From positions 248,001-312,000 of the forward strand of contig NZ_FUXZ01000002.1 in NCBI RefSeq assembly GCF_900167115.1: a stretch of 64,000 nucleotides of DNA. The letters are read 5' to 3'. Source of the stretch: Eubacterium uniforme (lineage in GTDB: Bacteria > Bacillota > Clostridia > Lachnospirales > Lachnospiraceae). The notes under the pieces were generated by a model. It worked only from the letters and a program-made list of their open reading frames with translations, was not told the origin of the DNA and did no database searches. The translations under genes and the position numbers were made by a program. Each line of letters opens with the position of its first letter. Within the stretch, counting starts at the first letter, position 1. Positions 8,778-17,185 of this stretch are shown in pieces.

Positions 8778-8880
8778 CAATCAGAAGCATGAATCTGAGG
8801 ATTCACTTACAGTGAATCTTTGACTCCGCTCTAAGCCGCGGAGGGCTCTTCTGATTGAAAATCAGAAGTATGAAAGGAGT
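8778..8880 (+). promoter_or_regulatory. second structured leader element between T-box and trpE
   Basis: CAATCAGAAG (8778-8787) pairs perfectly with CTTCTGATTG (8848-8857), enclosing two hairpins: GATTCACT/AGTGAATC (8800-8818) and CTCCGC/GCGGAG (8824-8843). This makes a three-way junction. The same CTTCTGATT can instead pair with a downstream AATCAGAAG (8860-8868) across a GAA loop, giving a hairpin that ends six bases before the trpE ribosome-binding site AGGAG (8875-8879). The two AATCAGAAG-C/T-ATGAA segments (8779-8793, 8860-8874) are near-identical direct repeats. I do not recognise a known RNA class. It could control trpE translation, or be a small inserted repeat. Confidence 0.55.
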
Positions 8881-8884
8881 ATCT

Positions 8885-10345
8885 ATGGAAACCATAACTT
8901 ATGAAAAAGCAATGGAGCTTGGTAAAGATTACAAAATTATTCCAATAGCTAAAGAAATTTATGCTGACATTATTACACCGATTTCATTGCTTAGAAAAAT
9001 CGAAACTAAATGTAACAAATTCTTTTTATTAGAATCTGTGGAGGGTTCTGAGAAATGGGCTAGATACTCATTTCTAGGATTAAATCCAGTAATGCAAATT
9101 TCATTAAAAGATGGCGTTTGCACAGTTGATGATGAAGGAAAATTAACTAAAACAGAAGTAGGACATGACGCTTATAAAGTATTAAGAGAAATACTTGATG
9201 AATATAAATCATGTAGAATTAAAGGTCTTCCTTCATTTACAGGTGGATTCGTTGGATATTTCTCATACGAGATGATTGGTTATGCAGAACCTAAACTTGA
9301 ACTAAAGAAAAATGATTGTGATGACTTTAATCTATATTTATTTGATGATGTTATATGCTACGATCACTTTAGACAAAAGATTATTGTAATATCAAATATG
9401 AAAGCTAAAGAAGGTAAATTTGGATACGATAAAGCACTTAAAGATATTGATGCTATTATTGATATGATAAAAGAAGATGTTGAACTTCCTGTTCATACAA
9501 ATACAGAACCTGTTGAATTTATTTGTAATGAAACAAAAGAAGAGTATTGTAACATCGTTACAAAGACAAAAAAATATATTTATGAAGGTGATATCTTCCA
9601 AGGAGTATTATCAAGAAAGTTTAAAGCTAAATACGAAGGATCATTATTAAATGCATACAGATATTTAAGAACAACTAATCCTTCACCTTATATGTATTTC
9701 CTTCAGATGGATGACATGCAGATCGCTGGTGCTTCACCAGAAACACTTGTTAAACTTGAAGATGGAAAACTTACAACATTCCCTGTTGCAGGTAGTAGAC
9801 CTAGAGGTAAAACAGATGAAGAGGATATTGCACTTGAGAAAGAATTATTACAGGATGCGAAAGAATTATCTGAACATAATATGTTAGTTGATTTGGGAAG
9901 AAATGACATTGGTAAAATCTCAAAATTTGGAACAGTTAAAGTTAAAGATTATATGAGTATTCATCGTTTCTCAAAAATCATGCATATTGCATCAACAGTT
10001 GAAGGTGAAATTAGGGATGAATATGATGCACTTGATGCAATTAGCGCATTACTTCCTGCAGGAACACTTTCAGGAGCTCCAAAGTTTAGAGCTTGTCAGA
10101 TTATTAATGAACTTGAAAAAGAGGCAAGAGGTGTATATGCCGGTGCAATTGGATACATTGATTTAAATGGTAACCTTGATGTTTGTATAGGTATTAGAAC
10201 AGCAGTAAAAAAAGGTAATGAAGTTGTTGTTCAGGCTGGTGCTGGTTTGGTATATGATTCAGTTGAAGAAACAGAATATATTGAAACAGCTAACAAGGCT
10301 GGTGCAATAATTGAAGCAATTACAAGAGCAGGGGAGGTTATGTAA
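8885..10345 (+). CDS. trpE: anthranilate synthase component I
   Basis: TrpE converts chorismate and ammonia (delivered by TrpG) to anthranilate, the first committed step to tryptophan. The 486-residue protein has the N-terminal region with the feedback-binding LLES element ('FFLLESVEGSEKWARYSF', near residue 40) and the chorismate-binding domain with 'ASPETLVKL', 'PVAGSRPRG', 'LVDLGRNDIGKI', 'LPAGTLSGAPK' and 'GAGLVYDSVEETEY'. I chose ATG 8885 because AAAGGAG lies at 8873-8879; two upstream in-frame starts (8855, 8870) would lie in the leader structure. It is the first gene of trpEGDCFBA and is controlled by the T-box. Confidence 0.96.
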   Translation: METITYEKAMELGKDYKIIPIAKEIYADIITPISLLRKIETKCNKFFLLESVEGSEKWARYSFLGLNPVMQISLKDGVCTVDDEGKLTKTEVGHDAYKVLREILDEYKSCRIKGLPSFTGGFVGYFSYEMIGYAEPKLELKKNDCDDFNLYLFDDVICYDHFRQKIIVISNMKAKEGKFGYDKALKDIDAIIDMIKEDVELPVHTNTEPVEFICNETKEEYCNIVTKTKKYIYEGDIFQGVLSRKFKAKYEGSLLNAYRYLRTTNPSPYMYFLQMDDMQIAGASPETLVKLEDGKLTTFPVAGSRPRGKTDEEDIALEKELLQDAKELSEHNMLVDLGRNDIGKISKFGTVKVKDYMSIHRFSKIMHIASTVEGEIRDEYDALDAISALLPAGTLSGAPKFRACQIINELEKEARGVYAGAIGYIDLNGNLDVCIGIRTAVKKGNEVVVQAGAGLVYDSVEETEYIETANKAGAIIEAITRAGEVM

Positions 10346-10346
10346 G

Positions 10347-10979
10347 ATGATTTTATTAATTGATAACTATGATAGTTTTTCTTATAACCTCTATCAGTTA
10401 ATTGGTTCTTGTACCGATGAAGATATAAAGGTTATAAGAAATGATGAATTAACCGTTGAAGAAATAGATGCATTAGATAGTAGTCATATAATACTATCTC
10501 CTGGTCCAGGTAGACCAAGTGAAAGTGGTGTGTGTGAAGAAGTAGCACATAAACTAAAATCTAAAGTTCCAATCCTTGGAATATGTTTAGGTCATCAAGG
10601 AATATGTGAAGTACATGGTGCGAAAGTAACTTATGCAAAAGAGTTAATGCATGGTAAACAAAGTATTATCACTTTTGATGAAAACGAGAAAATATTTAAG
10701 GGATTAGGAAAATCATATAGCGAAGAACAAAGTGATAAGAATATTAGTAATAATCAAAATGCTACTAACAAAATTAAGATTGCTAGATATCATTCACTTG
10801 CAGCTAGTGAAGAAAATTTTCCTAAAGAACTTAAAATCATTGCTAAATCTGATGATGGCGAAATAATGGCTGTTAAGCATAAAGATTACGATTTATATGG
10901 ATTTCAATTCCATCCGGAATCAGTTCTTACTGAAGATGGTGATATAATGATGAAAAACTTTTTAAATATAAAAAAATAA
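10347..10979 (+). CDS. trpG: anthranilate synthase component II (glutamine amidotransferase)
   Basis: TrpG hydrolyses glutamine and passes ammonia to TrpE. The 210-residue class I amidotransferase starts MILLIDNYDSFSYNLYQ, one base after the trpE stop, with GGGGAGG at 10331-10337. The triad is C80 in 'GICLGHQGI', H189 and E191 in 'FHPESVLT'. Unusually, about 22 residues (122-143, rich in S, N, K, E) are inserted between 'IFKGLG' and 'IARYHSLA', where relatives have a short turn. The insert is low-complexity and in frame, so the catalytic residues are intact. It is a stand-alone TrpG, not a TrpGD fusion. Confidence 0.95.
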   Translation: MILLIDNYDSFSYNLYQLIGSCTDEDIKVIRNDELTVEEIDALDSSHIILSPGPGRPSESGVCEEVAHKLKSKVPILGICLGHQGICEVHGAKVTYAKELMHGKQSIITFDENEKIFKGLGKSYSEEQSDKNISNNQNATNKIKIARYHSLAASEENFPKELKIIAKSDDGEIMAVKHKDYDLYGFQFHPESVLTEDGDIMMKNFLNIKK

Positions 10980-10999
10980 TTTTAACGGAAATAAATGAT

Positions 11000-11039
11000 A
11001 AGGAGGATATAATTCATTAATTTGAATTATTAAAATAAA
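11000..11039 (+). promoter_or_regulatory. trpD ribosome-binding site separated from the start by a hairpin
   Basis: The only good Shine-Dalgarno, AAGGAGG (11000-11006), lies 33 bases before the trpD ATG. An 8-bp perfect stem, ATAATTCA (11009-11016) with TGAATTAT (11023-11030), fits between them; folding it out leaves about 11 bases, a normal spacing. A stop codon at 11031 excludes an earlier in-frame start. Confidence 0.6.
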
Positions 11040-12077
11040 ATGATTAAAGAAGCAATTATAAAATTAGTAAACAAAGAAGATTTAACATATGATGAAGCAT
11101 ATACAGTAATGAACGAAATTATGAGTGGTGAAACAACACCAACTCAGAATTCAGCTTTCCTTGCAGCTCTTTCAACTAAAAGCGCAAAGGCTGAAACTAA
11201 GGATGAAATTGCTGGATGTGCTGCTGCTATGAGAGATCATGCAATTCCAGTTGATACTGGTATGGATATTTTTGAAATCGTTGGTACTGGTGGAGATAAC
11301 GCAGGTAGTTTTAACATTTCAACAACATCAGCTATTATTGCTGCTGCAGGTGGCATGAAGGTTGCTAAGCATGGTAATAGAGCTGCATCTTCAAAGTGTG
11401 GTACAGCTGACTGTTTAGAAGCACTTGGCGTTAACATTAATCAGGAACCTGAAAAATGTATTGAATTATTAAAAGAAGCTGGTATGTGTTTCTTCTTTGC
11501 ACAGAAATATCATACATCTATGAAATATGTTGGTCCAATCAGAAAGGAACTTGGTTTTAGAACTGTATTTAATATTTTAGGACCTCTTACAAATCCTGGT
11601 AAGCCAAAGCAGATGTTACTTGGTGTATATGATGAATATTTAGTCGAGCCATTAGCTCAAGTTCTTACAAGTTTAGGTGTAACAAGAGGTATGGTTGTAT
11701 ATGGCCAGGATAAACTTGATGAAATTTCATTATCATCACCAACAACAGTTTGTGAAATCAAAGATGGATGGTACAGAACATTTGTTATTAATCCAGAAGA
11801 TTATGGTTTTGAAAAATGTGATAAAGCTGATCTTGCTGGTGGTACACCAGAAGAGAATGCACAGATTACAAGAGATATTTTAAATGGTACACTTAAAGGA
11901 CCTAAGAGAAATGCAACTTTACTTAATGCAGGTGCTGCACTTTATATTGGCGGTAAAGCTGATTCATATAAAGATGGTATTAAACTTGCTGCTGAATTAA
12001 TTGATTCAGGTAAAGCTTCACAGACTCTTGAAAAGATAATTGATGTAAGCATTAAACAGGTAATCACAAACGCATAA
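11040..12077 (+). CDS. trpD: anthranilate phosphoribosyltransferase
   Basis: TrpD joins anthranilate to PRPP, the second step of the pathway. The 345-residue protein begins [20 protein letters not shown], the usual family start, and contains the PRPP-binding '[14 protein letters not shown]' near residue 80, '[15 protein letters not shown]' and '[17 protein letters not shown]'. Length is normal. The start is fixed because an in-frame stop lies at 11031-11033, yet its ribosome-binding site is 33 bases away (see the separate entry). Third gene of the trp operon. Confidence 0.96.
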   Translation: MIKEAIIKLVNKEDLTYDEAYTVMNEIMSGETTPTQNSAFLAALSTKSAKAETKDEIAGCAAAMRDHAIPVDTGMDIFEIVGTGGDNAGSFNISTTSAIIAAAGGMKVAKHGNRAASSKCGTADCLEALGVNINQEPEKCIELLKEAGMCFFFAQKYHTSMKYVGPIRKELGFRTVFNILGPLTNPGKPKQMLLGVYDEYLVEPLAQVLTSLGVTRGMVVYGQDKLDEISLSSPTTVCEIKDGWYRTFVINPEDYGFEKCDKADLAGGTPEENAQITRDILNGTLKGPKRNATLLNAGAALYIGGKADSYKDGIKLAAELIDSGKASQTLEKIIDVSIKQVITNA

Positions 12078-12103
12078 AAATATTTAAATAAAAAGAGGTT
12101 ATT

Positions 12104-12889
12104 ATGATTCTTGAAACCATAGCAAATAACAATATTAAAATTGTTAATGAAAAGAAAAATGTTATTAGCATTGATGAAATAAAAAACAAAGCTAATTCAT
12201 ATGTTAATAAACTTAAGGAATATTCTTTTGAAGAAAACCTAAAAAAATCTAACATGGGATTTATCTGCGAATGTAAAAAAGCATCTCCATCTAAAGGTAT
12301 TATTGCAGATGATTTTCCTTATGTAGATATAGCTAAAGAATATGAAAAAGCCGGAGCAGACTGCATATCAGTTTTAACAGAACCAAAGTGGTTCTTAGGT
12401 AAAGATGAATACTTGACTGAGATTAAAAGTGAAGTTAATATTCCGCTTTTAAGAAAAGACTTTGTCGTAGATGAGTATATGATATACGAAGCTAAAGCAA
12501 TTGGTGCTGATGCAGTTTTACTTATTTGTTCAATTCTTGATGATTATAGACTAAGTGAATATTTTAAAATCGCTGATAGTTTAGGTTTATCAGTATTAGT
12601 TGAAACTCATGATGAAAAAGAAATTGAAATGGCTAATAAGATTGGTGCAAGAATCATTGGAATAAATAATAGAAACTTAAAAACATTTGATGTTAATATT
12701 AATAATGCAAATAATTTAAGAAAATATGTTTCAAATGATACTATTTTCGTTGCTGAAAGTGGTATTAAAGATGCAAATGACATTAAAAAGTTATACGATA
12801 TTAATGTTAACGCTGTATTAATTGGTGAAACATTAATGAGAGCAGGAGATAAAAAGCAGATGCTTTCAGAATTAAAATCATTAATATAA
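12104..12889 (+). CDS. trpC: indole-3-glycerol-phosphate synthase
   Basis: TrpC decarboxylates and cyclises CdRP to indole-3-glycerol phosphate. The 261-residue TIM-barrel protein shows 'FICECKKASPSKGII' (catalytic lysine and E/K pair), 'PLLRKDFVVDEYMIYEAKAIGADAVLLI', 'GINNRNLKTFDV' and 'VAESGIKDANDI' in the expected order. It is not fused to TrpF, unlike the E. coli enzyme. AGAGG stands eight bases before the ATG, 26 bases after trpD. Confidence 0.95.
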   Translation: MILETIANNNIKIVNEKKNVISIDEIKNKANSYVNKLKEYSFEENLKKSNMGFICECKKASPSKGIIADDFPYVDIAKEYEKAGADCISVLTEPKWFLGKDEYLTEIKSEVNIPLLRKDFVVDEYMIYEAKAIGADAVLLICSILDDYRLSEYFKIADSLGLSVLVETHDEKEIEMANKIGARIIGINNRNLKTFDVNINNANNLRKYVSNDTIFVAESGIKDANDIKKLYDINVNAVLIGETLMRAGDKKQMLSELKSLI

Positions 12890-12906
12890 CATTTAAATTT
12901 ATAAAT

Positions 12907-12931
12907 ACATAGTAGCATATCGATACTATGT
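12907..12931 (+). promoter_or_regulatory. small hairpin between trpC and trpF
   Basis: ACATAGTA (12907-12914) pairs perfectly with TACTATGT (12924-12931) around a nine-base loop, just before the trpF ribosome-binding site. There is no T run, so it is not a terminator. It may set mRNA stability or relative expression. Confidence 0.4.
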
Positions 12932-12947
12932 TATGAATGAGGTAAAT

Positions 12948-13580
12948 ATGTCAAAGATTAAAATATGTGGTCTTAAAAGAGAAGAAGACATACTTTATGC
13001 TAATGATTTAATGCCTGACTATATTGGATTTGTATTTGCTGGAGAAAAAAGAAAAATTAGTTTTGATCAAGCAAGGTTATTAAAAAAGAAACTCAACAAA
13101 AGAATTGGCGCAATTGGAGTTTTTGTAAATGAAGATATAGATAATATTATTTCATTAGCTAATGATAATATAATAGATATTATTCAACTTCATGGTGATG
13201 AAGATAATGACTATATTGATAAATTAAGAAGTAAAACAGACAAGAAAATCATTAAAGCTGTTAGAGTTAAAGACAAGCAGGATATTATTAATTCTAAAAA
13301 TATTAATTCAGACTACTTGCTTTTTGATTCATTTACGGATAAAATGTATGGCGGTAGTGGTGTTAGTTTTGACCATAATTTATTACCTGACAATAAGAGA
13401 GATTTTTTCCTGGCAGGTGGTATTAAAGAAGAGGACATCAAAGATATTGTTGAAAATATGAATCCATATTGTATTGATGTTAGTTCTTCTGTTGAAACTG
13501 ACGGCTTTAAAGACTATGAAAAAATGAAAAAAATTGTTAAAAAAGTAAAAATGTACTCGGAAGGAGAAATATATGAGTAA
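12948..13580 (+). CDS. trpF: phosphoribosylanthranilate isomerase
   Basis: TrpF isomerises PRA to CdRP. The 210-residue protein starts [15 protein letters not shown]; the K-I-C-G-L element carries the catalytic cysteine, and '[18 protein letters not shown]' supplies the general-acid aspartate region, with '[10 protein letters not shown]' and '[18 protein letters not shown]' forming the phosphate site. I prefer ATG 12948, preceded by GAGGT, to ATG 12933, which would place the ribosome site inside the gene. It overlaps trpB by eight bases, implying translational coupling. Confidence 0.94.
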   Translation: MSKIKICGLKREEDILYANDLMPDYIGFVFAGEKRKISFDQARLLKKKLNKRIGAIGVFVNEDIDNIISLANDNIIDIIQLHGDEDNDYIDKLRSKTDKKIIKAVRVKDKQDIINSKNINSDYLLFDSFTDKMYGGSGVSFDHNLLPDNKRDFFLAGGIKEEDIKDIVENMNPYCIDVSSSVETDGFKDYEKMKKIVKKVKMYSEGEIYE

Positions 13581-14757
13581 GGGAAGATTTGGTATTCATG
13601 GTGGACAGTATGTACCAGAAACACTTATGACTGCAATTAACGAACTTGAAAGTGCATATGAATACTACAAAAACGATGAAGAATTCAATAAAGAATTATC
13701 TGATTTATTTAATGATTATATCGGCAGACCATCAAGGCTTTACTACGCAGAAAAAATGACAAAAGATTTAGGTGGTGCTAAGGTATATCTTAAGAGAGAA
13801 GATTTAAATCATACTGGATCTCATAAACTTAACAATGCTCTTGGTCAGTGTTTACTTGCTAAGAAGATGGGTAAAACAAGAGTTATCGCTGAAACAGGTG
13901 CAGGTCAGCATGGTGTTGCAACTGCAACAGCTGCTTCATTACTTGATTTAGAGTGCGAAGTATTTATGGGTAAGGAAGACTGTGAAAGACAGGCTTTAAA
14001 TGTTTATAGAATGGAACTTTTAGGTGCCAAAGTTCATCCAGTAACAAGTGGAACTATGACACTTAAAGATGCTATCAACGATGCTATGAAAGAATGGTCT
14101 ACAAGAATCGATGATACATTATATGTAATTGGTTCTGTTATGGGACCTCATCCATATCCAACTATGGTTAGAGATTTCCAGAGTATCATAAGTAAAGAAA
14201 TCAAAGAACAGTTAAATGAAAAAGAAGGAAGACTTCCAGATGCAGTTATAGCATGCGTAGGTGGTGGTTCTAACGCAATTGGTGCTTTCTATAATTTTAT
14301 AAATGATAGAAATGTAGAACTTATAGGTTGTGAAGCTGCCGGTCTTGGTGTAGATAATCCTAAGAATGCTGCTACAGTAGCTAATGGTTCAGAAGGAATC
14401 TTCCATGGTATGAAGACATTATTCTGCCAGAATGAATATGGTCAGATTGCACCAGTATATTCAATTTCAGCTGGACTTGATTATCCAGGTGTTGGACCAG
14501 AGCATGCATATTTAAATGATATTGGAAGAGCAAGATATGAAGCAATTACAGATGAAGAAGCAGTTAAAGCTTTTGAATATCTTTCAAGAGTTGAAGGTAT
14601 TATTCCTGCTGTTGAGTCATCACATGCGATTGCATATGCTTTAAAATATGTTCCAACTCTAAGTAAAGATAAAATTGTTGTAATTAACGTTTCAGGCCGA
14701 GGCGATAAAGACGTTGCAGCTATAGCAAGATATAGGGGGGTTGAAATCTATGAGTAA
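13573..14757 (+). CDS. trpB: tryptophan synthase beta chain
   Basis: TrpB condenses indole with serine using PLP. The 394-residue protein begins with '[14 protein letters not shown]' and has the PLP lysine K85 in '[13 protein letters not shown]', the phosphate-binding '[15 protein letters not shown]', and '[14 protein letters not shown]' of the COMM domain region. It is the standard TrpB1 type that pairs with TrpA through the indole tunnel. It overlaps trpF and trpA by eight bases on either side, so the three are translated as a coupled unit. Confidence 0.97.
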   Translation: MSKGRFGIHGGQYVPETLMTAINELESAYEYYKNDEEFNKELSDLFNDYIGRPSRLYYAEKMTKDLGGAKVYLKREDLNHTGSHKLNNALGQCLLAKKMGKTRVIAETGAGQHGVATATAASLLDLECEVFMGKEDCERQALNVYRMELLGAKVHPVTSGTMTLKDAINDAMKEWSTRIDDTLYVIGSVMGPHPYPTMVRDFQSIISKEIKEQLNEKEGRLPDAVIACVGGGSNAIGAFYNFINDRNVELIGCEAAGLGVDNPKNAATVANGSEGIFHGMKTLFCQNEYGQIAPVYSISAGLDYPGVGPEHAYLNDIGRARYEAITDEEAVKAFEYLSRVEGIIPAVESSHAIAYALKYVPTLSKDKIVVINVSGRGDKDVAAIARYRGVEIYE

Positions 14758-15532
14758 GATAAAAGACGCAATTAAAAATAGTGGAAAAGCATTTGTTCCT
14801 TTTATTACAGGTGGTGATCCTGATTTAGATACTACACTTAAACTTATACTTGCAATGCAAGAAGCAGGAGCTGATGTTATTGAAGTAGGTATTCCATTTT
14901 CAGATCCTATCGCAGAAGGCTCTGTAATACAAGAAGCAGACCTTAGAGCATTAGAAGGAGGTACAACAACAGATAAACTATTCGATGCTCTTAAAACCAT
15001 TAAAAACGATGTTAAAATACCTCTCGTATTCATGACTTATGCTAATGTTATATTTAAATATGGTAGTGCTAAGTTTATGGAAAGATGTGTGGAAAGTGGA
15101 ATAAGTGGAATTATTGTTCCTGATTGTCCATACGAAGAAAGAGAAGAGTTCTGTCATTACTGCGAAAAGAATAATATTGACTATATTCCTCTTATCGCAC
15201 CAACATCAAAAGAAAGAATTAAGGATATTGCAAAATCAGCAAATGGCTTCGTATATGTTGTTTCATCACTTGGTGTTACGGGTGTAAGAGAAAACATTAC
15301 AACTGATCTTAAATCAATGATTGATCTTGTAAAAGAAGTTACTGATGTACCAGCTGTAGTTGGTTTTGGTATTTCAACTCCAGATAAAGCTGCTGAGATT
15401 TGCAAAGTTGCAGATGGAGCAATTGTAGGATCTGCGATTGTTAAAATAATTGCTGAGTATGGAAAAGAGAGCATTACACCAATATATGATTTTGTTAAAA
15501 GTATGAAAACAGCAATTATGAATGTTAAATAG
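14750..15532 (+). CDS. trpA: tryptophan synthase alpha chain
   Basis: TrpA cleaves indole-3-glycerol phosphate to indole. The 260-residue TIM barrel has the catalytic glutamate in '[12 protein letters not shown]', the aspartate in 'PLVFMTYAN' following, '[11 protein letters not shown]', '[13 protein letters not shown]' and '[13 protein letters not shown]'. ATG 14750 follows a GGGGGG tract (14735-14740) and overlaps the end of trpB by eight bases. It is the last gene of the operon; a hairpin follows at 15554. Confidence 0.96.
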   Translation: MSKIKDAIKNSGKAFVPFITGGDPDLDTTLKLILAMQEAGADVIEVGIPFSDPIAEGSVIQEADLRALEGGTTTDKLFDALKTIKNDVKIPLVFMTYANVIFKYGSAKFMERCVESGISGIIVPDCPYEEREEFCHYCEKNNIDYIPLIAPTSKERIKDIAKSANGFVYVVSSLGVTGVRENITTDLKSMIDLVKEVTDVPAVVGFGISTPDKAAEICKVADGAIVGSAIVKIIAEYGKESITPIYDFVKSMKTAIMNVK

Positions 15533-15553
15533 TAAGTAATTAAAACAATAATA

Positions 15554-15590
15554 AAAGCCGAAGCTATTATATTAGTTTCGGCTTTAAATA
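15554..15590. terminator. bidirectional terminator between trpA and the convergent membrane gene
   Basis: AAAGCCGAA (15554-15562) pairs with TTCGGCTTT (15577-15585). On the minus strand the stem is followed by a T-rich tail, on the plus strand by a weaker TTTAAATATTT tail. It separates the trp operon from the convergent gene ending at 15642. Confidence 0.72.
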
Positions 15591-15641
15591 TTTAATGTTC
15601 TCTTTTGTATATTTAATAATATAAAAAATATCTATTTTATC

Positions 15642-16961
15642 TTATAAATTTTTCTTAAAGTTATTTATTGCATCCATTGGAGTCATGTTATCAATATTAA
15701 CATTACTATAATCAACATCACCTAAGAAAGAAGGATTAATCTTTGACTCGATATCAAATGAATATGTATACGCTGGATTTAAAGCATAAAGTAAATTCTC
15801 TGAATCATTATGAGCAAACATCAAAAGCAATGGACTACCAGTAGTAATATTTCCAAACTTTTCAATTGGAAGAACAATCATCTTTCCAAATTTATTTGTT
15901 AATAAATACTTACGTTTATCAGCATCTTTAAGATGCATTTCTGATACATCTTTTACAACAACTGCAGGAACAATATAATAAGTTCCATTCAAGAAATTAT
16001 TCTTTGCTTCTTTAGCCTTCTTAAAATTACTCATAACAGCAAAAATACATAAGAATCCAAATCCACCTAAGCAAATTCCGGGTAAAATCTGGAATTTAAT
16101 AATGAAAGCCATTCCCACAACAACAAGTACTGCACCAACTATACTAAAAAGTGCAAGTCCATTTGTATAATACTTTGAAATATCTTTTAAAACTTCACCT
16201 TCAGATACTGAATTATTTATACCTGGATATTTATTATCTAAATCTACATATTTTTTCTTAACCTTACTATCATAATTTGAGAGTTCATTAACATCAATGA
16301 TTTTACTCTGTACATCATAGTCCAAGCTATAATATTTCTGATTAAATACATAACTATCTTTTGTCTTTGGAATATATACAACATAACATTTGTCATTTAC
16401 ATTTGTATTCCTATATGTTTCCATTGAGACATGAATTCTCTTTTTATAAAGCATATAATATTTTTTTAAATATAAATAATAATATGATCTATTATTGGCA
16501 TGACGAACATCTTTATCGCCAACTTCATCATCAAAAATATAAAATTCACCTCTAGAAAGAGCAGTTCTAATTCTTATCTTATTAATCAATCCGTAGAATA
16601 TAACAACATAGAAGATTCCAAAGAATACAACTGAAAAGATCATTAATCCATTCTTTGATTCTTCATCAACCTGTCCAGTTTTAAAAGCCATAACCATAAC
16701 TGATGTTATTATCAATACAAAGGCAAGTGCAATACAGAGCCCTAATATATCCAATATGGTATCAGCTCTTTTTAACACAAAATCTTTACTAACCTTAATG
16801 GTTGAACCATTTAGCTTTTTAATGTCATTCCTTCGTTTAATATGCAATGCAAAACAAACAATTGCAAAAGCAATAAATACATAGGCTACATATTTAACAT
16901 TTCCTATGTATTCCTGTAATTCAGGACTTAGTTCCTGTGCTGCAAGTTTTAATTGTTCCAT
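15642..16961 (-). CDS. membrane protein of an unrecognised tandem paralog family (copy 1)
   Basis: I do not recognise this 439-residue protein. It has hydrophobic segments at about 24-41, 70-92 and 105-127, then a soluble stretch, then two more at about 272-290 and 292-310 and a C-terminal soluble domain. Both soluble parts share a pattern: a Y-I-V/F strand, V-x-D-V, a Y-L/Y-L-rich strand, a G/N-D-x-x-Y/L strand and an ending D-V/I-x-S-K-I ('DYDVQSKI' and 'SFDIESKI'). This suggests internal duplication. The two genes upstream on the same strand are paralogs, sharing 'GDKD' after the first strand. AGGGA precedes the ATG. A role at the membrane is all that can be inferred. Confidence 0.8.
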   Translation of the reverse strand: MEQLKLAAQELSPELQEYIGNVKYVAYVFIAFAIVCFALHIKRRNDIKKLNGSTIKVSKDFVLKRADTILDILGLCIALAFVLIITSVMVMAFKTGQVDEESKNGLMIFSVVFFGIFYVVIFYGLINKIRIRTALSRGEFYIFDDEVGDKDVRHANNRSYYYLYLKKYYMLYKKRIHVSMETYRNTNVNDKCYVVYIPKTKDSYVFNQKYYSLDYDVQSKIIDVNELSNYDSKVKKKYVDLDNKYPGINNSVSEGEVLKDISKYYTNGLALFSIVGAVLVVVGMAFIIKFQILPGICLGGFGFLCIFAVMSNFKKAKEAKNNFLNGTYYIVPAVVVKDVSEMHLKDADKRKYLLTNKFGKMIVLPIEKFGNITTGSPLLLMFAHNDSENLLYALNPAYTYSFDIESKINPSFLGDVDYSNVNIDNMTPMDAINNFKKNL

Positions 16962-17003
16962 AAAAAATTCCCTCCATTTGTAAATCTAGCAAATGCTAAA
17001 TTT

Positions 17004-17139
17004 TATTTTATATATTTTATTTTATAAAATATTCAATATAATATTCAATATAATATTCATCACCAATCTCTGTTCTATAATATATCTCCTATTGAAATGA
17101 ATTAAACATTATATCCATAATTGAAATTTTAGCTAACAT
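17004..17139 (-). pseudogene. possible remnant of a fourth paralog
   Basis: A short reading frame starts at an ATG (17137-17139) with GGAAG upstream, stops at TAG after 16 codons, and continues in the same frame as 'EIYYRTEIGDEYYIEYYIEYFI' before TAA. The IGDEYYI phrase matches the IGDEFYIVY strand of the neighbouring membrane proteins. The stretch includes a tandem 12-bp repeat (17029-17062), which may have arisen by slippage. The evidence is thin and chance in AT-rich DNA is possible. Confidence 0.28.
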
Positions 17140-17185
17140 TCGTTCTTCCTTCCCATAATGATAAAATTTTTTCTTCAATAAATTT

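Noticed and set aside
8789-8815. Eight-codon frame in the trp leader as a leader peptide
   Set aside because: It has no tryptophan codon and no clear ribosome-binding site.
17029-17062. 12-bp tandem repeat as a CRISPR-like or mobile repeat
   Set aside because: Fewer than three units with no spacers; best explained as slippage in AT-rich DNA.
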